A DNA stretch of 64,000 nucleotides. Origin: Eucalyptus grandis. Taxonomy: Eukaryota > Streptophyta > Magnoliopsida > Myrtales > Myrtaceae. Where the stretch lies: contig NC_052618.1 of NCBI RefSeq assembly GCF_016545825.1, forward strand, positions 41,734,196-41,798,195. The letters run 5' to 3'. A model generated the notes under the pieces. That model saw only the letters and a program-made list of their open reading frames with translations. It did not search any database and was not told the origin of the DNA. How positions within the stretch are numbered: the first letter of the stretch is position 1; each line of letters begins with the position of its first letter. Both the position numbers and the translations under genes were made by a program. Positions 36,340 through 48,719 of this stretch are shown in pieces.

Positions 36340-37110
36340 CAATTGAGTAAAAATGTGAACATAATCAACAAGTGATTATACTCAGACAGTAATAAACAAG
36401 AAGTGAGTATAAGATGAATATGAGCAATGGCTAATAAGTATAAGGTCGGGACGTCCCGACTCTATTCAATGTGTAATTTGATTTACTTCTATCTCTTTTA
36501 TCATTTTAGAAGCTTGTCAAAAGTCATTGCTTATTCATGCCCCTTGATCTCAACGACAACTTCTCACCTTTATCGGACTAGGTTGTTAAAGGCCCACTAA
36601 TTTCTACCTAATTCATCTCGAATCACATACCTACCAAGTTACCAAAAAGGATCTCGCTTTGGCATCCCTAAGTTAACTCACTTGAGGTATAGTCGATAAG
36701 CAAGTATGTTTAGAAATTGGATATACTTTGCAAATGGATATGCTCGGCAAGTAAATATACTTAAGCAATTGAATATGAGTAGTAAGTGGTCATACTCAGT
36801 GAGTGAATATGATAAGTATCTGATTATACTTAGCAAGTGAATATAAATGGTAAGTGATCATGCTTAACATACGGATATGAGCAATATGTACCCAACAAAT
36901 GGACATAAGTGGTAAATAGTCACACTCAAGTGATACTAAGTGAATATGAGTGAGCAATGGCTAATGAGTATAAAATGATTTTGAGTAATAGCTAGTGAGT
37001 ATATAAAATGAATATGAGTAGTGGTCGGTGAATATGAGCAGTGACCAACAATTAGAAGTTGAAAACAAGTAGCGGTCAGTAATTATAAGGTGAATATGAG
37101 CAATACATGA
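36340..37110. repeat. Decayed short repeats built on GAATATGAGCA
   Basis: About 770 bases are filled with variants of GTGAATATGAGTAGTGG, AGTGATTATACTCAG and ATGGCTAATGAGTATAA in irregular order, suggesting an old tandem array with a unit of a few tens of bases. A perfect 16-base palindrome GTCGGGACGTCCCGAC sits at 36,445-36,460 within it. Confidence 0.6.
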
Positions 37111-39742
37111 GTATATCCTTAAGTATCAAAATTATGTAATTAATACATTCAATCCTAATTTTGTCATTTTCACAAGTAACATGTTATCGTGCTCCAACAA
37201 AATCAATCAAATACATATTAAACTTGTAATAATTTATTATCATAAGTTAAATTATCTTAATGTCTAAACACACCATTACTGGGACTTACTCATACTTATC
37301 ATCAAATTCAATTAATAACTAAGATTAATAAATATTAACCAACAAAGTCGAAAGTATTAAGTAGATCGAGCTAACTTTGCCCTTTGATTTTTCACTTATC
37401 TTAAAAAAAACTTGAACGACCAAAAGTTTTAACTACATTGTAACTCTTGAAAAATGCAATATTTGCTTTTCAAATAAGGATTGAAAATATTTGATATTTT
37501 TTTTTTTAAATTTGTAAATAGAAAGATAAGACCAAGATAAAAATGAATCTCAAATATTACCAAAATTTAAACTAATGATTTGGAATAAAATGCTAGGTTG
37601 AGAGTTGTTTTCAAATTAGAATTAGGTGTGGCAAAGTTTCACCTAGTTTTTGGCCAAGTAGAAAGAAGAGTTGATGAATAATATTTTTTTATAATGATAG
37701 CTTAACCTTATATGTTAAGAGGCATATAAGATATTAATAGGACAAATGACATGGCATATAAATTTTTTAAAATTACAAGTGGTTAACATGTGATTTAATT
37801 CTGGTAATTTAAATGTGATCATAGTAAAAAATAAATCCTTCACATTTGGCTAAGAGAGTGGGTCATCATTAATATACGTGAATTTTGATTAGTATTAATT
37901 AGTTAAGGTTAAAATAAATAACGTAGCCCATGATATCTCAAATTTGCCAAAATTATTGTTAAATCATACCGAAAACTAGGAAAATCTCAATTTAGTATCC
38001 TTAAAACTCGAAAATCAATAAACATGTAATTCGAATAATATCCATCTCCATCGATAATTAATTAACGTAATTCTACATCATCAACATATACTTTAACATT
38101 TATCAATTTAAGTTCAACATATCGGTCTCGGGACAATTAAGGTCACAAGAAATCATATTTCCGGTTTTCCACACCTCATAAATTTAACAATCTCACAAAG
38201 ATTTTCTACGTACCAACTTGAATCTTGAGCTAACTATTACTTAACTTCATGATCTAAATTATCAATGAACATAGAAAAGTCTGAATGTCATGCAAATATT
38301 ATTATGAAAATACTGGATGTTATGGTAACTAAATGTTAATAGTATTATGAAATTACTTAAGGATTCAAAATTCAAACTATTTGTGAGAAATATTGTTAAT
38401 AAGATATGAAAACCTGTGTTATAATCCTTTTAGCTCTCTTGCATAAGCAATAGTCTTATGCAATTACTTTCATCTATAAATTACATGCATTTTCATCATT
38501 TCCCTATTTCAAATTTTCTTATCGTTTATATTTTCAACAACCTTTGTTTTCCAATACTTGCATTGTCAATTCATTTATAGTAAAATCATTTACTTTTGTG
38601 TCCAGCATCACCAAAGAACCATTTTCCTTAAAATTCATCCATATTCTTAGATTTTCACATTTCGATGAAATATCTTTTTGACAAGCTTGATGTGACTTCT
38701 TCTTTTTTTCATTTGAGGAGATCGCAATGGCAAGAACAAAGAAAGTTAATTGAATCAATTATCTTTCTCTCTATCACCGGTTTTTGTGCTCGACATTATA
38801 GGAAGTGCATTTAGTAGCATATCATGTCCTTTATCTGAAAAGGTAATAGTCACAATAACATTCAGTGCCATTCTATGAAAACTAACTTCAACAACCATAA
38901 CAACGAAAAATTAAATGCACAAATTCAACCTCCTTCGCCTTGGTCAGAGGGAAAAAAAGAAGAAGAGGGATTGTTGCTCTTCACGAGAGAAAGCAGTCTT
39001 GAAATTTTTTTCATTAAAAAAAAATGGTAAGAACAAGAAATCAACAAGAAACTGACATTATTGCTAGCATTAAGAAAACTTCTAATATATATTTTGTAGT
39101 TGACAAAACTATCCATAACTTATATCATCTTATACATTCAAGAAGTGTTTATGTTTCAGGTAATATTCATGATAAAATGATTCTTTATGATGAAAAACCT
39201 ACATGAACAAGTCTAAAAGAATGGTGAATTTATACTAACTTGAAAGTATCAAGGTTTTATGTCAATAGTATTTACATAACTATCATTGTCAAAGTATATT
39301 TGTTAGAATAGTTTATCATATTTAAGAAGCCAAAAGCAACGAACTGCATAAATATCATAAAGATAACTACGTGGATATCAACAAAGCTTTGAATATCATC
39401 AAAATACTGAGATAGCTCAATAATAGCAAAATACTTATATTACATGTAACGAAGCTCTCGTCATTATTTACAAGATTAATACTTTGATATATTTATCTTA
39501 TTCCTTGATAGCTTGTAATCTAGCATGAATACCTACTTTAGAATATCTTAATTGACTATTAAGCTTTAATATTATATTTGTAGAATATTTAATCACACAA
39601 AATATTTTGATTGATTAACAATCATCTCAAAGGCAAAATTCTTTCATTAGGTGAAACACTCTATTAATGAAAACCAAGATTTGTTTGTATCGGAGACCAA
39701 ATTGATGGAATCTCTACCTATTCAACCTTAACGACTATCAGC
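37111..39742. other. AT-rich intergenic DNA
   Basis: No gene, inverted-repeat element or domain could be recognised. Open frames of 60-75 codons are not supported. Confidence 0.5.
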
Positions 39743-39751
39743 ATTTTCAAC

Positions 39752-40680
39752 GGGAAAAGTGCCAAAAAACTTTTTGGTTTTGTACCGATTTAGTCCTAAA
39801 CCTTTTTTTAGTACCGATTTAGTTCTAACCGTTTTACGTTGTGCCAATTCAGTGCTTTCGGTCAATTTTGATTGGATTTTGCTGATCGGACGTCGGCCAC
39901 CGACGTGGCTTGATCGATCGTCTTGTACGACGTGTACAACTTTTAATAATATTTAAAAAAAAATTCTCTTTTAATTTTTATTCTTTTCTTTTTCTTTTTT
40001 CTACTCATCTTCTTCCTCCAGCCGGTCGCCAAAGCTCGGCAACCGGCTAGAGGCGACGGGCTAGAGGCGATGGTCGGCGAGGTCAAGGTCAACCTTGTTG
40101 GCCACCTCACCGGTGGCCACGAGGGCGGCCTCGCATCGGGCGAGGCGAGGCTGCCCTCGAGGCTTGGGCAGCGAGGGTTAAGCCTCGCCCATTGCCGTGA
40201 GGGCAAGCCCGCCAGCTCCTCCTCACGCCGGATCTCGGCGAGGGTGAGCCTTGCCCACCCGGCGCAAGGCCGCCCTCGAATCTGGGCAGCGAGGCTCGCC
40301 CGCCCGGCGCGAGGCTACCCTCGCGCCACCGGTGAGGTGGCCGGCAAGGTCTCGACCTCGTCGGCCGTCGCTAAGCTCCGACAATCGACTAGAGGAAGAA
40401 GATGAGCAGAAAAAAAGAAAAAGAATAAAGAAAAGAAAAGAATAAAAATAAAAAAAATATTCAAAATATTAAAATACTATTAAAAGTTATGCACGTCAAC
40501 GCCGATAGGCCATGTCACGGTCGGCCGGCGTCCAAATAGCAAAATTCGGCCAAAATTGACCGGAAATGATTGAATTGGCACAACGTAAAAATGTTTAGGA
40601 TTAAATCGGCACCAAAAAAAGGTTTAGGACTAAATCGGCACAAAGCTAAAAAGTTTAAGACTTTTTTGACACTTTTCCCC
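39752..40680. mobile_element. Non-autonomous Mutator-like element, copy D (best preserved)
   Basis: A 929-bp element flanked by a perfect 9-bp duplication ATTTTCAAC (39,743-39,751 and 40,681-40,689). The terminal inverted repeats are about 200 bases long: the left end GGGAAAAGTGCCAAAAAACT faces the right-end complement GGGGAAAAGTGTCAAAAAAGT, and both carry two 'ccgatttagtcctaaacc' units before an inner GCCGGCGT-like part. The core at 40,015-40,400 is GC-rich and tandemly organised, with about 45-bp decayed units around GCGAGGCTCGCCC and CTGGGCAGCGAGG. The open frames on both strands in the core are by-products. The intact duplication and long ends mark this as the youngest of the family in the window. 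Confidence 0.85.
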
Positions 40681-41214
40681 ATTTTCAACAGTTATCAAAT
40701 GGCTAGTTTGGAGATTGATCTTCTTGAAAATTCTCCAAATTGGAAGTTCTGGATGCTGAGGAGTGTAAAAGAAGACCAAGACGTCAAAGAGAAAAAGAGA
40801 GATCAAGAGACAAAATTCCAAAGTCTAAAAGAGTTTCACTTATTATCATTTTATTTTTCATGAGCACTCAATTGTCATCTTTTGAAAAGTATTGGCAAAG
40901 TGATAGTTTATGTTTAAATGGGAGATAGTGAGTCCTATCAACTTGAGTAAACAACACCTATTTTGAGGAGAAGTGCTTGAATTCAAGTAGCATTTACTAT
41001 TATAACTTATTTCTAAATTATTAGTGGAATCTAGTTAATAGACTATTAGCGTGAGAAAGTGAACATAAGCTTATTATGCCGAACCACTATAAAACTCAGT
41101 ATGCAAAGTTTTAGATGCTATCTTGATACGTTGACGTATCTTTCTACTCATGTTATCACATAAAGCACTTTCATGCGAAAGTTGGATAAGAGTAGTGTAA
41201 GAAGAACTTCATCA

Positions 41215-43400
41215 ATCCAAAATCAACGAAGTATAGGAACTTGTTCCTAAGTCATCAAGTAAACTAAACGGGTATTTAGAAATAAGTTGAATGATTAAGA
41301 CATAGAAATAAAGCAAAACTTGTGATCAAAGGATACTCACAAGAAGAATGAATTGATTACGATGGAACCTATACATCTTATGATCAAGTTAGAACCATAA
41401 AGAGTTTTCTTACTTATGCTTGTTGCTATGATTTTAAACGACAATGGATGTAAAGAATGCATTCTTATTGATTACATCAAAGAAGAAGTGTGTGTAGAAC
41501 AATCTTCTAGTTTTGAAAATTGAAAAAGATTGATCATGTTTATAGGTTAAAGAAAGCCATGTATGGTCTCAAACAAACATCCCGTGCTTGGTATGAAAGA
41601 TTGAACAGCTTCCTGATCGAAAAAGGTTTTTGAAAGGTAAAAATGGCATCATAGTCTTAATTATAAATGAATATAAGGATATTCTTCTCATCCATATATA
41701 TGTTAATAATATTATCTTTGACTCTAGTAACGAATACTTGTGTAAAAAATTTTCTAAGTCAATGCGGAGTGATTTAGAATTGAGTATGATAGAAGAATTG
41801 AAGTTCTTCCGATCTTCAAGTAAATCAAACAAAATAAAGCACTTTCATCTGTCAAGAAAAGTGTGCAAAACAATGCATCAAGAAATTTGGAATAGATAAT
41901 TGCAAGAAAATAGAGACACCTATGCCTCACTCCTCCAAGCTTGACAAAGATGATAAGGGCAAAACGGGTTGATTATATCACATTGCTTTTACACCTGGCA
42001 TTTTCTTCAATATATGTATGTGTATTGGATTTCAATACAATCTTAAGTAGGTACGAATACACTGGAGTATCAAAACTTAGCATAAAAAAGAACACTTAAG
42101 TGTCAAAATCAGAGAAAAAATGATGTCATTTTGTCTCGACGTGATATAAATTAATTTAATTTAATTTAAAACAAAATTTATTTAAAACATTTAAAAACAC
42201 AAATACAAATATTTAAAAGGGGGAGGGGGAGGGAGACGACGAGGGCTGAACCCTCGCTGTTGCCGCTGTCGCCGGGAACGGGCGGCGAAGGAGGGAGGAG
42301 GGGTTGGCGAGAGGTCACCAGCCTCGGCCGACCACGAGCCCTCGCCGCCTCCCGTTGTCGTCGACCGGGGCCTCGGCAACCTGGTCGACGCTTCCCCCAC
42401 CGTCGCTAGCCCTTCCTGGCGATAGCAAGGGCTTAGCCCTTAGTTGCTGCCTCATCTTCCCCACCTTTTAAAAAAAAAAAAAAAAAATTTATTTATTTAT
42501 TTATTTATTTTTATAATTTAATTAAATTAATTTTTATATTAACATTCAAATCCACTCAAAAACGATGTCGTTTTTGCCTTTTTTGTGTTTTGTTGAGTCA
42601 GCATTTTGGCGAGCCACGTAAACGAAAAAATAATAAAAAATTACCACGTAGGATTTCTGGTGGGAATCACTAGAAATGAGACTTAAGTGTCTCACTTTTT
42701 AAAAAAAAAGTGACACTTAAATGTCACTTTCCTAACTTTTGGCACTTAATTGTCCATTCGTGCCAAGTTTTGGCACTTGAGCTGTACTTTGTCCCAATCT
42801 TAAGGAATCACATTTTATTGTTGTCAAACAAATAGTTAAGTATGTTGATACATATCCTAAATTAGACTATGATATCCCAAAGGTTCTCAATTTATACTTA
42901 TTATGCTGACTTTGCTAGATGTTGCATAGATAGAAAAAACATTGTAGGGATATGTCGACTGATGAGTTGTATATTAGTATTCTAGTTTTCCAAAAGTAAA
43001 ACATAGTTGCACTTCCATATTGGTATGCTAGTATTCCAAAAGCAAAACACGTTGCACTTCCAACCGTCGAAGCGAGTATGTAACTGTTGTAAGATGATGT
43101 GCTCAAATCCTGTGAATGAAGTAACAATTAAGTGATTTTAAAGTTAAATTTGAATAATTCAACATTGCAATCAAGTGTGACAATGCCAATGCAATTAACT
43201 TGATAAAGAATCATATTCTTCATTGAAGAGTTAAGTATATTGAAATTAAGTACCATTTTGTTTGTGATCATGTGCATAACGGTGATGTTAATATTTAGTT
43301 TGTTAAATCAAAACTTTAATTAACCAATATATTCACAAGGCCTTTAGAAAAGAATTCATCTGAACATATTTAAAATGAATTCGGTGTTACTAATTCATTT
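41215..43400 (+). pseudogene. Ty1/copia pol relic (reverse transcriptase and RNase H)
   Basis: In shifting frames, 41,215-42,047 translates to the copia reverse-transcriptase domain: Y-[AC]-C-C-Y-DFK, YIKEEV, LKKAMYGLKQTSRAWYERL, then IYVNNIIF. The last should be a Y-V-D-D box but both aspartates are Asn codons. After an inserted transposon the polyprotein resumes at 42,800 with LKESHF, then an RNase H region with VALP-x-VEA, HVHNGDV and a DIFT(K/R)PL-like motif near 43,340. Many stops and frameshifts make it dead. No LTRs of this element were recognised. It was already split by the insertion at 42,048-42,794. Confidence 0.8.
42048..42794. mobile_element. Non-autonomous Mutator-like element, copy G, inside the copia relic
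   Basis: A 747-bp insertion between the copia reverse-transcriptase and RNase H parts. CAATCTTAAG occurs at 42,038-42,047 and again at 42,795-42,804, a perfect 10-bp target duplication, and the copia reading resumes across it. The ends are degenerate inverted repeats of about 65 bases sharing TCAAAACTT and CACTTAAGTGTCA-type words. The ends differ from copies A-D, so this is a second family, yet its core (42,215-42,465) is again GC-rich with GGGTTGGCGAGAGG and GCCCTCGCCGCC words. Confidence 0.8.
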
Positions 43401-43908
43401 GCTCAAGTTGAATATGAGCAGATAGGTAATCATACTAAAATTATTTCTCAATCAATTGGTCATATTCAAGTAGTAGTTGGTGATATTCAAGACAAAGTTA
43501 TGAACTTTTAGTCATATCCAAAGACAACTTGCACACAAGTGATCATATTCAAAGCCAAATGACTTTATCCTACATAGATATGAGTAACATACCTCGGTTT
43601 ATAGTTTATTATTTAAATTTTAACATGTAAGTTTTATTTTACAATAAAATTAGGTACACGTTTTAAGCTTCTTTATTTAATATGAAGTAAATCATTGATT
43701 GATTGTGTGATCTTCAATGTATATTCTCTATTTCAAATAATGATTTATTTCCTAAAAATTGTTTCCAAAAATTACACTTTTTCTAATATCTTTTCAAAAA
43801 TTAAATTGCCTAAATTCACATTCTAAAATTCACTTTACTCTTTTCCAAAACTAAACTGTCATCTTCGATCAAATTCTCTCTCATGAATTAATTTTTCCTA
43901 CTCCTTCA
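43401..43908. other. Short AT-rich gap before the Ogre-type element
   Basis: Contains a few GAATATGAGCA-like words similar to those at 36.3-37.1 kb, otherwise nothing. The last five bases, CTTCA (43,904-43,908), are the expected left target duplication of the element that follows. Confidence 0.5.
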
Positions 43909-44390
43909 TGTCGACACCCGAAATTTTCGTCGACATTTTAATCATCCATTGTTTGCAAAAATATAAAAAAATAATAATAAAGAGCCAAAAAGAAAACAAA
44001 GAAAACAAAACAAAAAGAAAAAGAAGAAGAAGAAGAAGAAAACAAAACAAAACAAAACAAAAAGAAAAAAATGAAATGAAATGAAAAGAAAAAAATTAGA
44101 AATAAAAGGAAAATGAAAAAAAAAAAAGAGAGAAAAGAAGAAAAAGAAATAAAAAGACAAAAAAAATGGTGAATGAATACAAATATAAAAAAAAAAAAAA
44201 CAAAAGAGAAGAAAACAAAACCAAAAAAAAAAAAAGGAGGAAAAGGAAAAAAAAAAGAAAAAAAATGAATAAAAAGGGGAAATGCTCGTGCAAAAGGGGA
44301 GGCCATTTGACGATTTTTTTTTCTCTCCCGGGGAGGTCTCTCTCTCTCTAAAAAAATTGTTCGCGCGCGGACGCTCTGGGACGTATTCTC

Positions 44391-44882
44391 TTGCTGAGGG
44401 GATTATCGCTCTCTCGAAGGCTCTCTCGGATTCTCTCTTTTGGGGACTCTCTCTTGATCGAGGGTTCTCTCTCCCTCTTTCTCTGCGGTTCTCGTCAAAG
44501 GCTAGAGTTTTCCTCCGCCAGTGCGCGATTGGAGGTGTGTCATCTATTCGGCGAGGAGTTTGCTCGAGGATTCAATTTTCGAAACTGATTGGCGTCGGTA
44601 GCAGCGACGGCGGAAGCGGCGGAGCTTGGTTCGACCTCTTCCGTTTGTTATCAACCGCCTGCTCGCCTCGGCGCTGACTCCGTGCTCCGAGCTCCGAGGA
44701 TAGAGATCCGAAGCTCGATCAATAGCGGTGACGATAGTGGCTTCCGATCATCTTCCTGTTCATCATCTACCGTTGGGGTTTTTCTCTCGACTCTATCTTT
44801 GAGGATCGGAATCTCTCGATCCAGCTGGTTTGAGCAACTGCCGGTTGAGGAGTTGGAGGTGCGAGGCTCAGATCTGCGCTGA
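44391..44882 (+). other. Open frame inside the LTR (one stop in this copy)
   Basis: The frame is open from 44,391 to 44,585, hits TGA at 44,586-44,588 and continues to 44,882. The same segment in the 3' LTR (63,349-63,837) is uninterrupted for 162 codons because the codon is CGA there. The product would be Ser/Arg-rich with no known domain. It may be a captured gene piece, a leader region or chance in GC-rich DNA. Confidence 0.3.
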
Positions 44883-47405
44883 GTCCGGAGAAGGTTCGCC
44901 AACGATTTTTCTCTCGATTAAGTCATTTCCAAGGGTTTTCCTTCTCAGCTCTCATTTTCTTTGTTCCCTTTGAACATGTGCTTTTTTCACGCCGACGGAC
45001 GATGGAGGATCCTCCTCTTGTCGATTCAGCCATTGAACCGACCGAACCTAGCATCTTCTTGAAGCGAGACTGAAAACCATTGGAATCGCCACGCCTGTCA
45101 GTAGAGCACGAGTTTGTTCTACGACGTCAGAAGGAACGCTCTCTTCTATAGGTCGTGGTTCCCAGCGACCGGTGAAGTCAGGTGAGGTGTTTAATTCGCA
45201 TGCGCTGTTTCTGCTGAGGGGAGAGATCGAATGCTCGATTACTCCTGCATGAAATCCAATGACGTTCGAGCCTCTGTGATAAGTTTGAATATGACTTCTC
45301 TCTTATTTCCGCATCTAGATCCTTTGGCCGAAGTGTCTAACACTTGTTCAATAAAATTCCTGAACTAGATCAGTGTATGTTTTGATTCAGATTCTGACAT
45401 AGGGCTTTCCACCACTTAATCAATTCATTTTATATGTCGTATAAAATTTGCTTTTGTTTTGTTTCTTTTCATTTCAAATTTAGTAGCTATACGTTTGGGG
45501 ATTTGTTCTTGAAATTTTCATATTAGACACATATCTAGTGATGATGCATTTGATCATTGTGATAGTTTTTTTAGTCAATCAATTGTGGGCCTGTTGGTGG
45601 GTAGAAGAAAAAAGTAATGACTTTTCACGTATGAACAGGATTTGTATGCGTGCTTCTATTTCTTGTTTCCCTCTCACTGTACATGGATGAGTAAACATGT
45701 ACAGAGTACTTGGTCAACTTCTGCTGAGCATATTTGAATTTGATTCATACCTATTCTGCTTCAGCATTCTGCATGTTTAGTCAATGAGAGGAAACTCATG
45801 TTGTTCGTTTTTTTTTCTATTGAGGGAATGATTATTGGAAAAAGTGAAGGGTCTCATGAGCTCGGTCTTGTTATCCTCCGATGGTAAGGCATTGGAAGCT
45901 GAGGCTACTCATGAGACTATACATCATTATCTTCGTTTACATCAGAAGGATTAAGAAACTAGTACCAATAGCATTGTTTCTATATTTCCATGGATAAGAG
46001 GATTACAACATAGGTGCATTTTGATACTTCAATTTGTTAATTACCCTCTTGTTCATCTTTGTCTATAATGGGTTCTATTAGTTACTTGCTATGTCGCTGG
46101 AAGTATTACCATGTTGTTTTTGTGATCTATGTGCTATGGAATACTTCAAATATATTGGTTGAGCCCGGCTGCAATTGTTTTTCTTGACATTAATAGAATG
46201 AATAGTGCCAATACCAAAACTACTATTTTTTCACAAGTAGAGTTAGCAAAGTTATCGGTGACATGCATTTTTGTAAATGTTTGTTTAGAAAGGATGCATG
46301 GCCTACATCATTTGAGCTTTGATTTGATATGTTGCACGCCTTGAATGGACATCATTCGGTCATCGAAAAATACCGACAAAGTCTGTCAATTCTGCAGTAG
46401 TTTTTAGGTTGATTTGTTGTTTTGACCTACTACAATTTTTTGTTTTAACTGGAACAAGCTGGTAGATGATATTATTAGGACTTAACGTCTTCTAGAGATT
46501 TGTAATAGACTTTTCAAGCTTTCCATAGACATATTATATGTGCAATTTGACTATCGTTTGCCTTGCCTAATGAATGTTACCATATCAATGTTTGATTCTG
46601 GAAATTCAGAGGATAGATTAGACTGATTTTCATTCGTGCTATGAAATCTATGATGATTTTTTGATGAAGTTGTCTGCATGAAACTTGTGCTTCATTGTCT
46701 GCTTGACATTTGAAACATGTATTACAAGTTTTGCATTAATGCATAGCATATCATATTTGAATCTTATTTGATGTGAATATCATGCACCCATTTAGCTAAT
46801 TGCAATTGAAATTTGTCAAGCATGATATTCTTAGTTCCAAGTCACTTTGCGATGTTAATGACTTGTGTGACTTCTTTACATTCTGATTTAGGGTTAAATG
46901 TTTACCAAAACATTTTTTTTTCGCATTCAACCGTATGTCATGTGCAAGTTTCACATTTTTGTGCATTGTCTAGGTGGTCTTATGAACCATTAAACATGCA
47001 TTGTATTTTGTCTTATTTGTGGTTGACATGCGCATTTTCACAAATATCATTTTTGATCATCAATTAGATCTTGATTGGACTTGAACCCTATTAGGAAGTC
47101 TTAAGATTCATCTTAATCTTTCAGATGATGTTAGTTTTGCATCGTTTACATATCATTTGATTTAGAAATTTATTTCTTTCATTTGTATGCATCTAGTCAT
47201 CCAAATTTCTTAGATTAGGTTTAGAATAGGATCATGAACATGGATAAAGCCTGAAGATGGTGGAGGTCGATGTCCATTCCGACCATTGTCTTGTACTATT
47301 TGTTTTCCTAACATATGTTTCGGGTTCCATGTATTGTATAAAACCCGACGAGTTGCAGGTTTTCTTTCTTTCCCAATTGTTTTCTCTTTTATATTTTTTA
47401 GAGTT

Positions 47406-47558
47406 GCATGATTAGGTTTAACTGCTTTTCTTGATTGTTTACTTCATGTCATGCAAATTTCATTTTGATTGTTTGTTTTCCCGCATGATTAGGTTTAACT
47501 GCTTTTCTTGATTGTTTACTTTATGTCATGCAAATTTCATTTTGATTGTTTGTTTTCC
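47406..47558. repeat. 77-bp tandem duplication within the 5' LTR
   Basis: GCATGATTAGGTTTAACTGC starts at 47,406 and again at 47,483, and the two units are nearly identical for 77 bases. The corresponding part of the 3' LTR is outside the window. Confidence 0.9.
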
Positions 47559-48012
47559 TTTCATTTCTTAGGAATAGAATAGAATGAAAGTAATCCACCA
47601 CGCATGATAATTTAGTATAGAATTGACGATTCTAAAAATATAAAAAGAAATGCATTAACATGTTAGGAAAAACACCACATACTATTTAGGTACCGAAATT
47701 GCGCTAATAGTAATATTAACATAACACAAGTCCCCGAACCTAAATATCTGGTTACGTAGGAATCGAGGGAACACTCCCGACCCTCGATTAGGTTTCTAGC
47801 CGACCCCCAAAATGAGGTTAGTGGCGACTCCTATATATTTTTTAGGTTGTTAAATACTTAAATCGTATAAATAAATCCGATGTCGCGCGGGGTACGAGCT
47901 TGGGAGAGCTCGTGATCTCGTGAGGAAACTCTTGTGATTAAAGTACCCCTAAACCCGACCTTTCCCCTCCTTGGACATTTCGAGGGGCGGCGAGATCGGG
48001 TCGCAACAGGCT

Positions 48013-48030
48013 TGGCGACTCCACTGGGAA
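48013..48030 (+). promoter_or_regulatory. Primer binding site, tRNA-Arg type
   Basis: TGGCGACTCCACTGGGA lies four bases after the LTR end. It fits the complement of a plant tRNA-Arg 3' end, which is the primer reported for Ogre-type elements. It defines the right edge of the 5' LTR. Confidence 0.85.
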
Positions 48031-48719
48031 CTGGTTACTAGGTTAAGAGGACTTGAAGCCGTTTAAAAATGGTTGTTGTGTTTTGACTAACATGTCTTAT
48101 GTAGGATCGTCTGCATGTCAAAGTCGCGTGGAAAATCAGGTTAGTCGTTAATCTCGTGTTAAATGGTTTTGTAGGTGGAAGTTATAAGGGGAGGCGTGCT
48201 TGTAAACCCTTTGTTTTGCAGGTGGTGTAAAGATGAATGAATGTATGTGGGTTTATATTGAAGTGCTGGATTTTTAAATTTAAATGCATGTTTACCAGCT
48301 TTAGCACGACACCGCACACACAACCGCGGTCTAAAACCCCAATCGCCCAATTTAGGACCTTAGGAGGGTTTATGGGTGGAATCTGCGAGTGGATGCTCGT
48401 GGTAATCCATTACTTACATAAACCTGCTCATCCCAACCGATAAAGATAGCACTGACCGACGATAGTAGCGGTGGGTAAACTATTTTTATCCTTTGGGATG
48501 AGAACCTTGAGCCTTTTAGTACCCTCACCTTAGGCGTCAAAACCTCACAGTTTCATGCGACATGTGATGTGTTTGTCATGTGTCTGGTGGGTAAGATATC
48601 GTTCCTTCTTCATTGTGCTTATCTTTTACTTTCCATATTTCAATTATGCAATTTTATATTTCAGCGACGATATGTTTTAATCATGTATGCCCCTTTAAGT
48701 TTAGATTAGATGGGTGGAC

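Larger units (their letters stand above)
43909..48008 (+). repeat. 5' LTR, 4.1 kb
   Basis: Begins TGTCGACACCCGAAATTTTC, identical to the bases at 62,901, and ends TCGCAACA just before the primer binding site. From about 43,960 to 44,280 the plus strand is almost pure purine (A/G with few C). A GC-rich segment with an open frame follows at 44,300-44,900. The right part carries a 77-bp tandem duplication and, at 47,822-47,831, the bases TGGCGACTCC that also form the core of the primer binding site. Confidence 0.93.

Noticed and set aside
43938..44306. Minus-strand Phe-rich 'membrane protein' of 122 codons, and its counterparts at 62,809-63,454
   Set aside because: Pure translation of the purine tract of the LTR; no Met-start context, domain or length conservation between the two LTRs.
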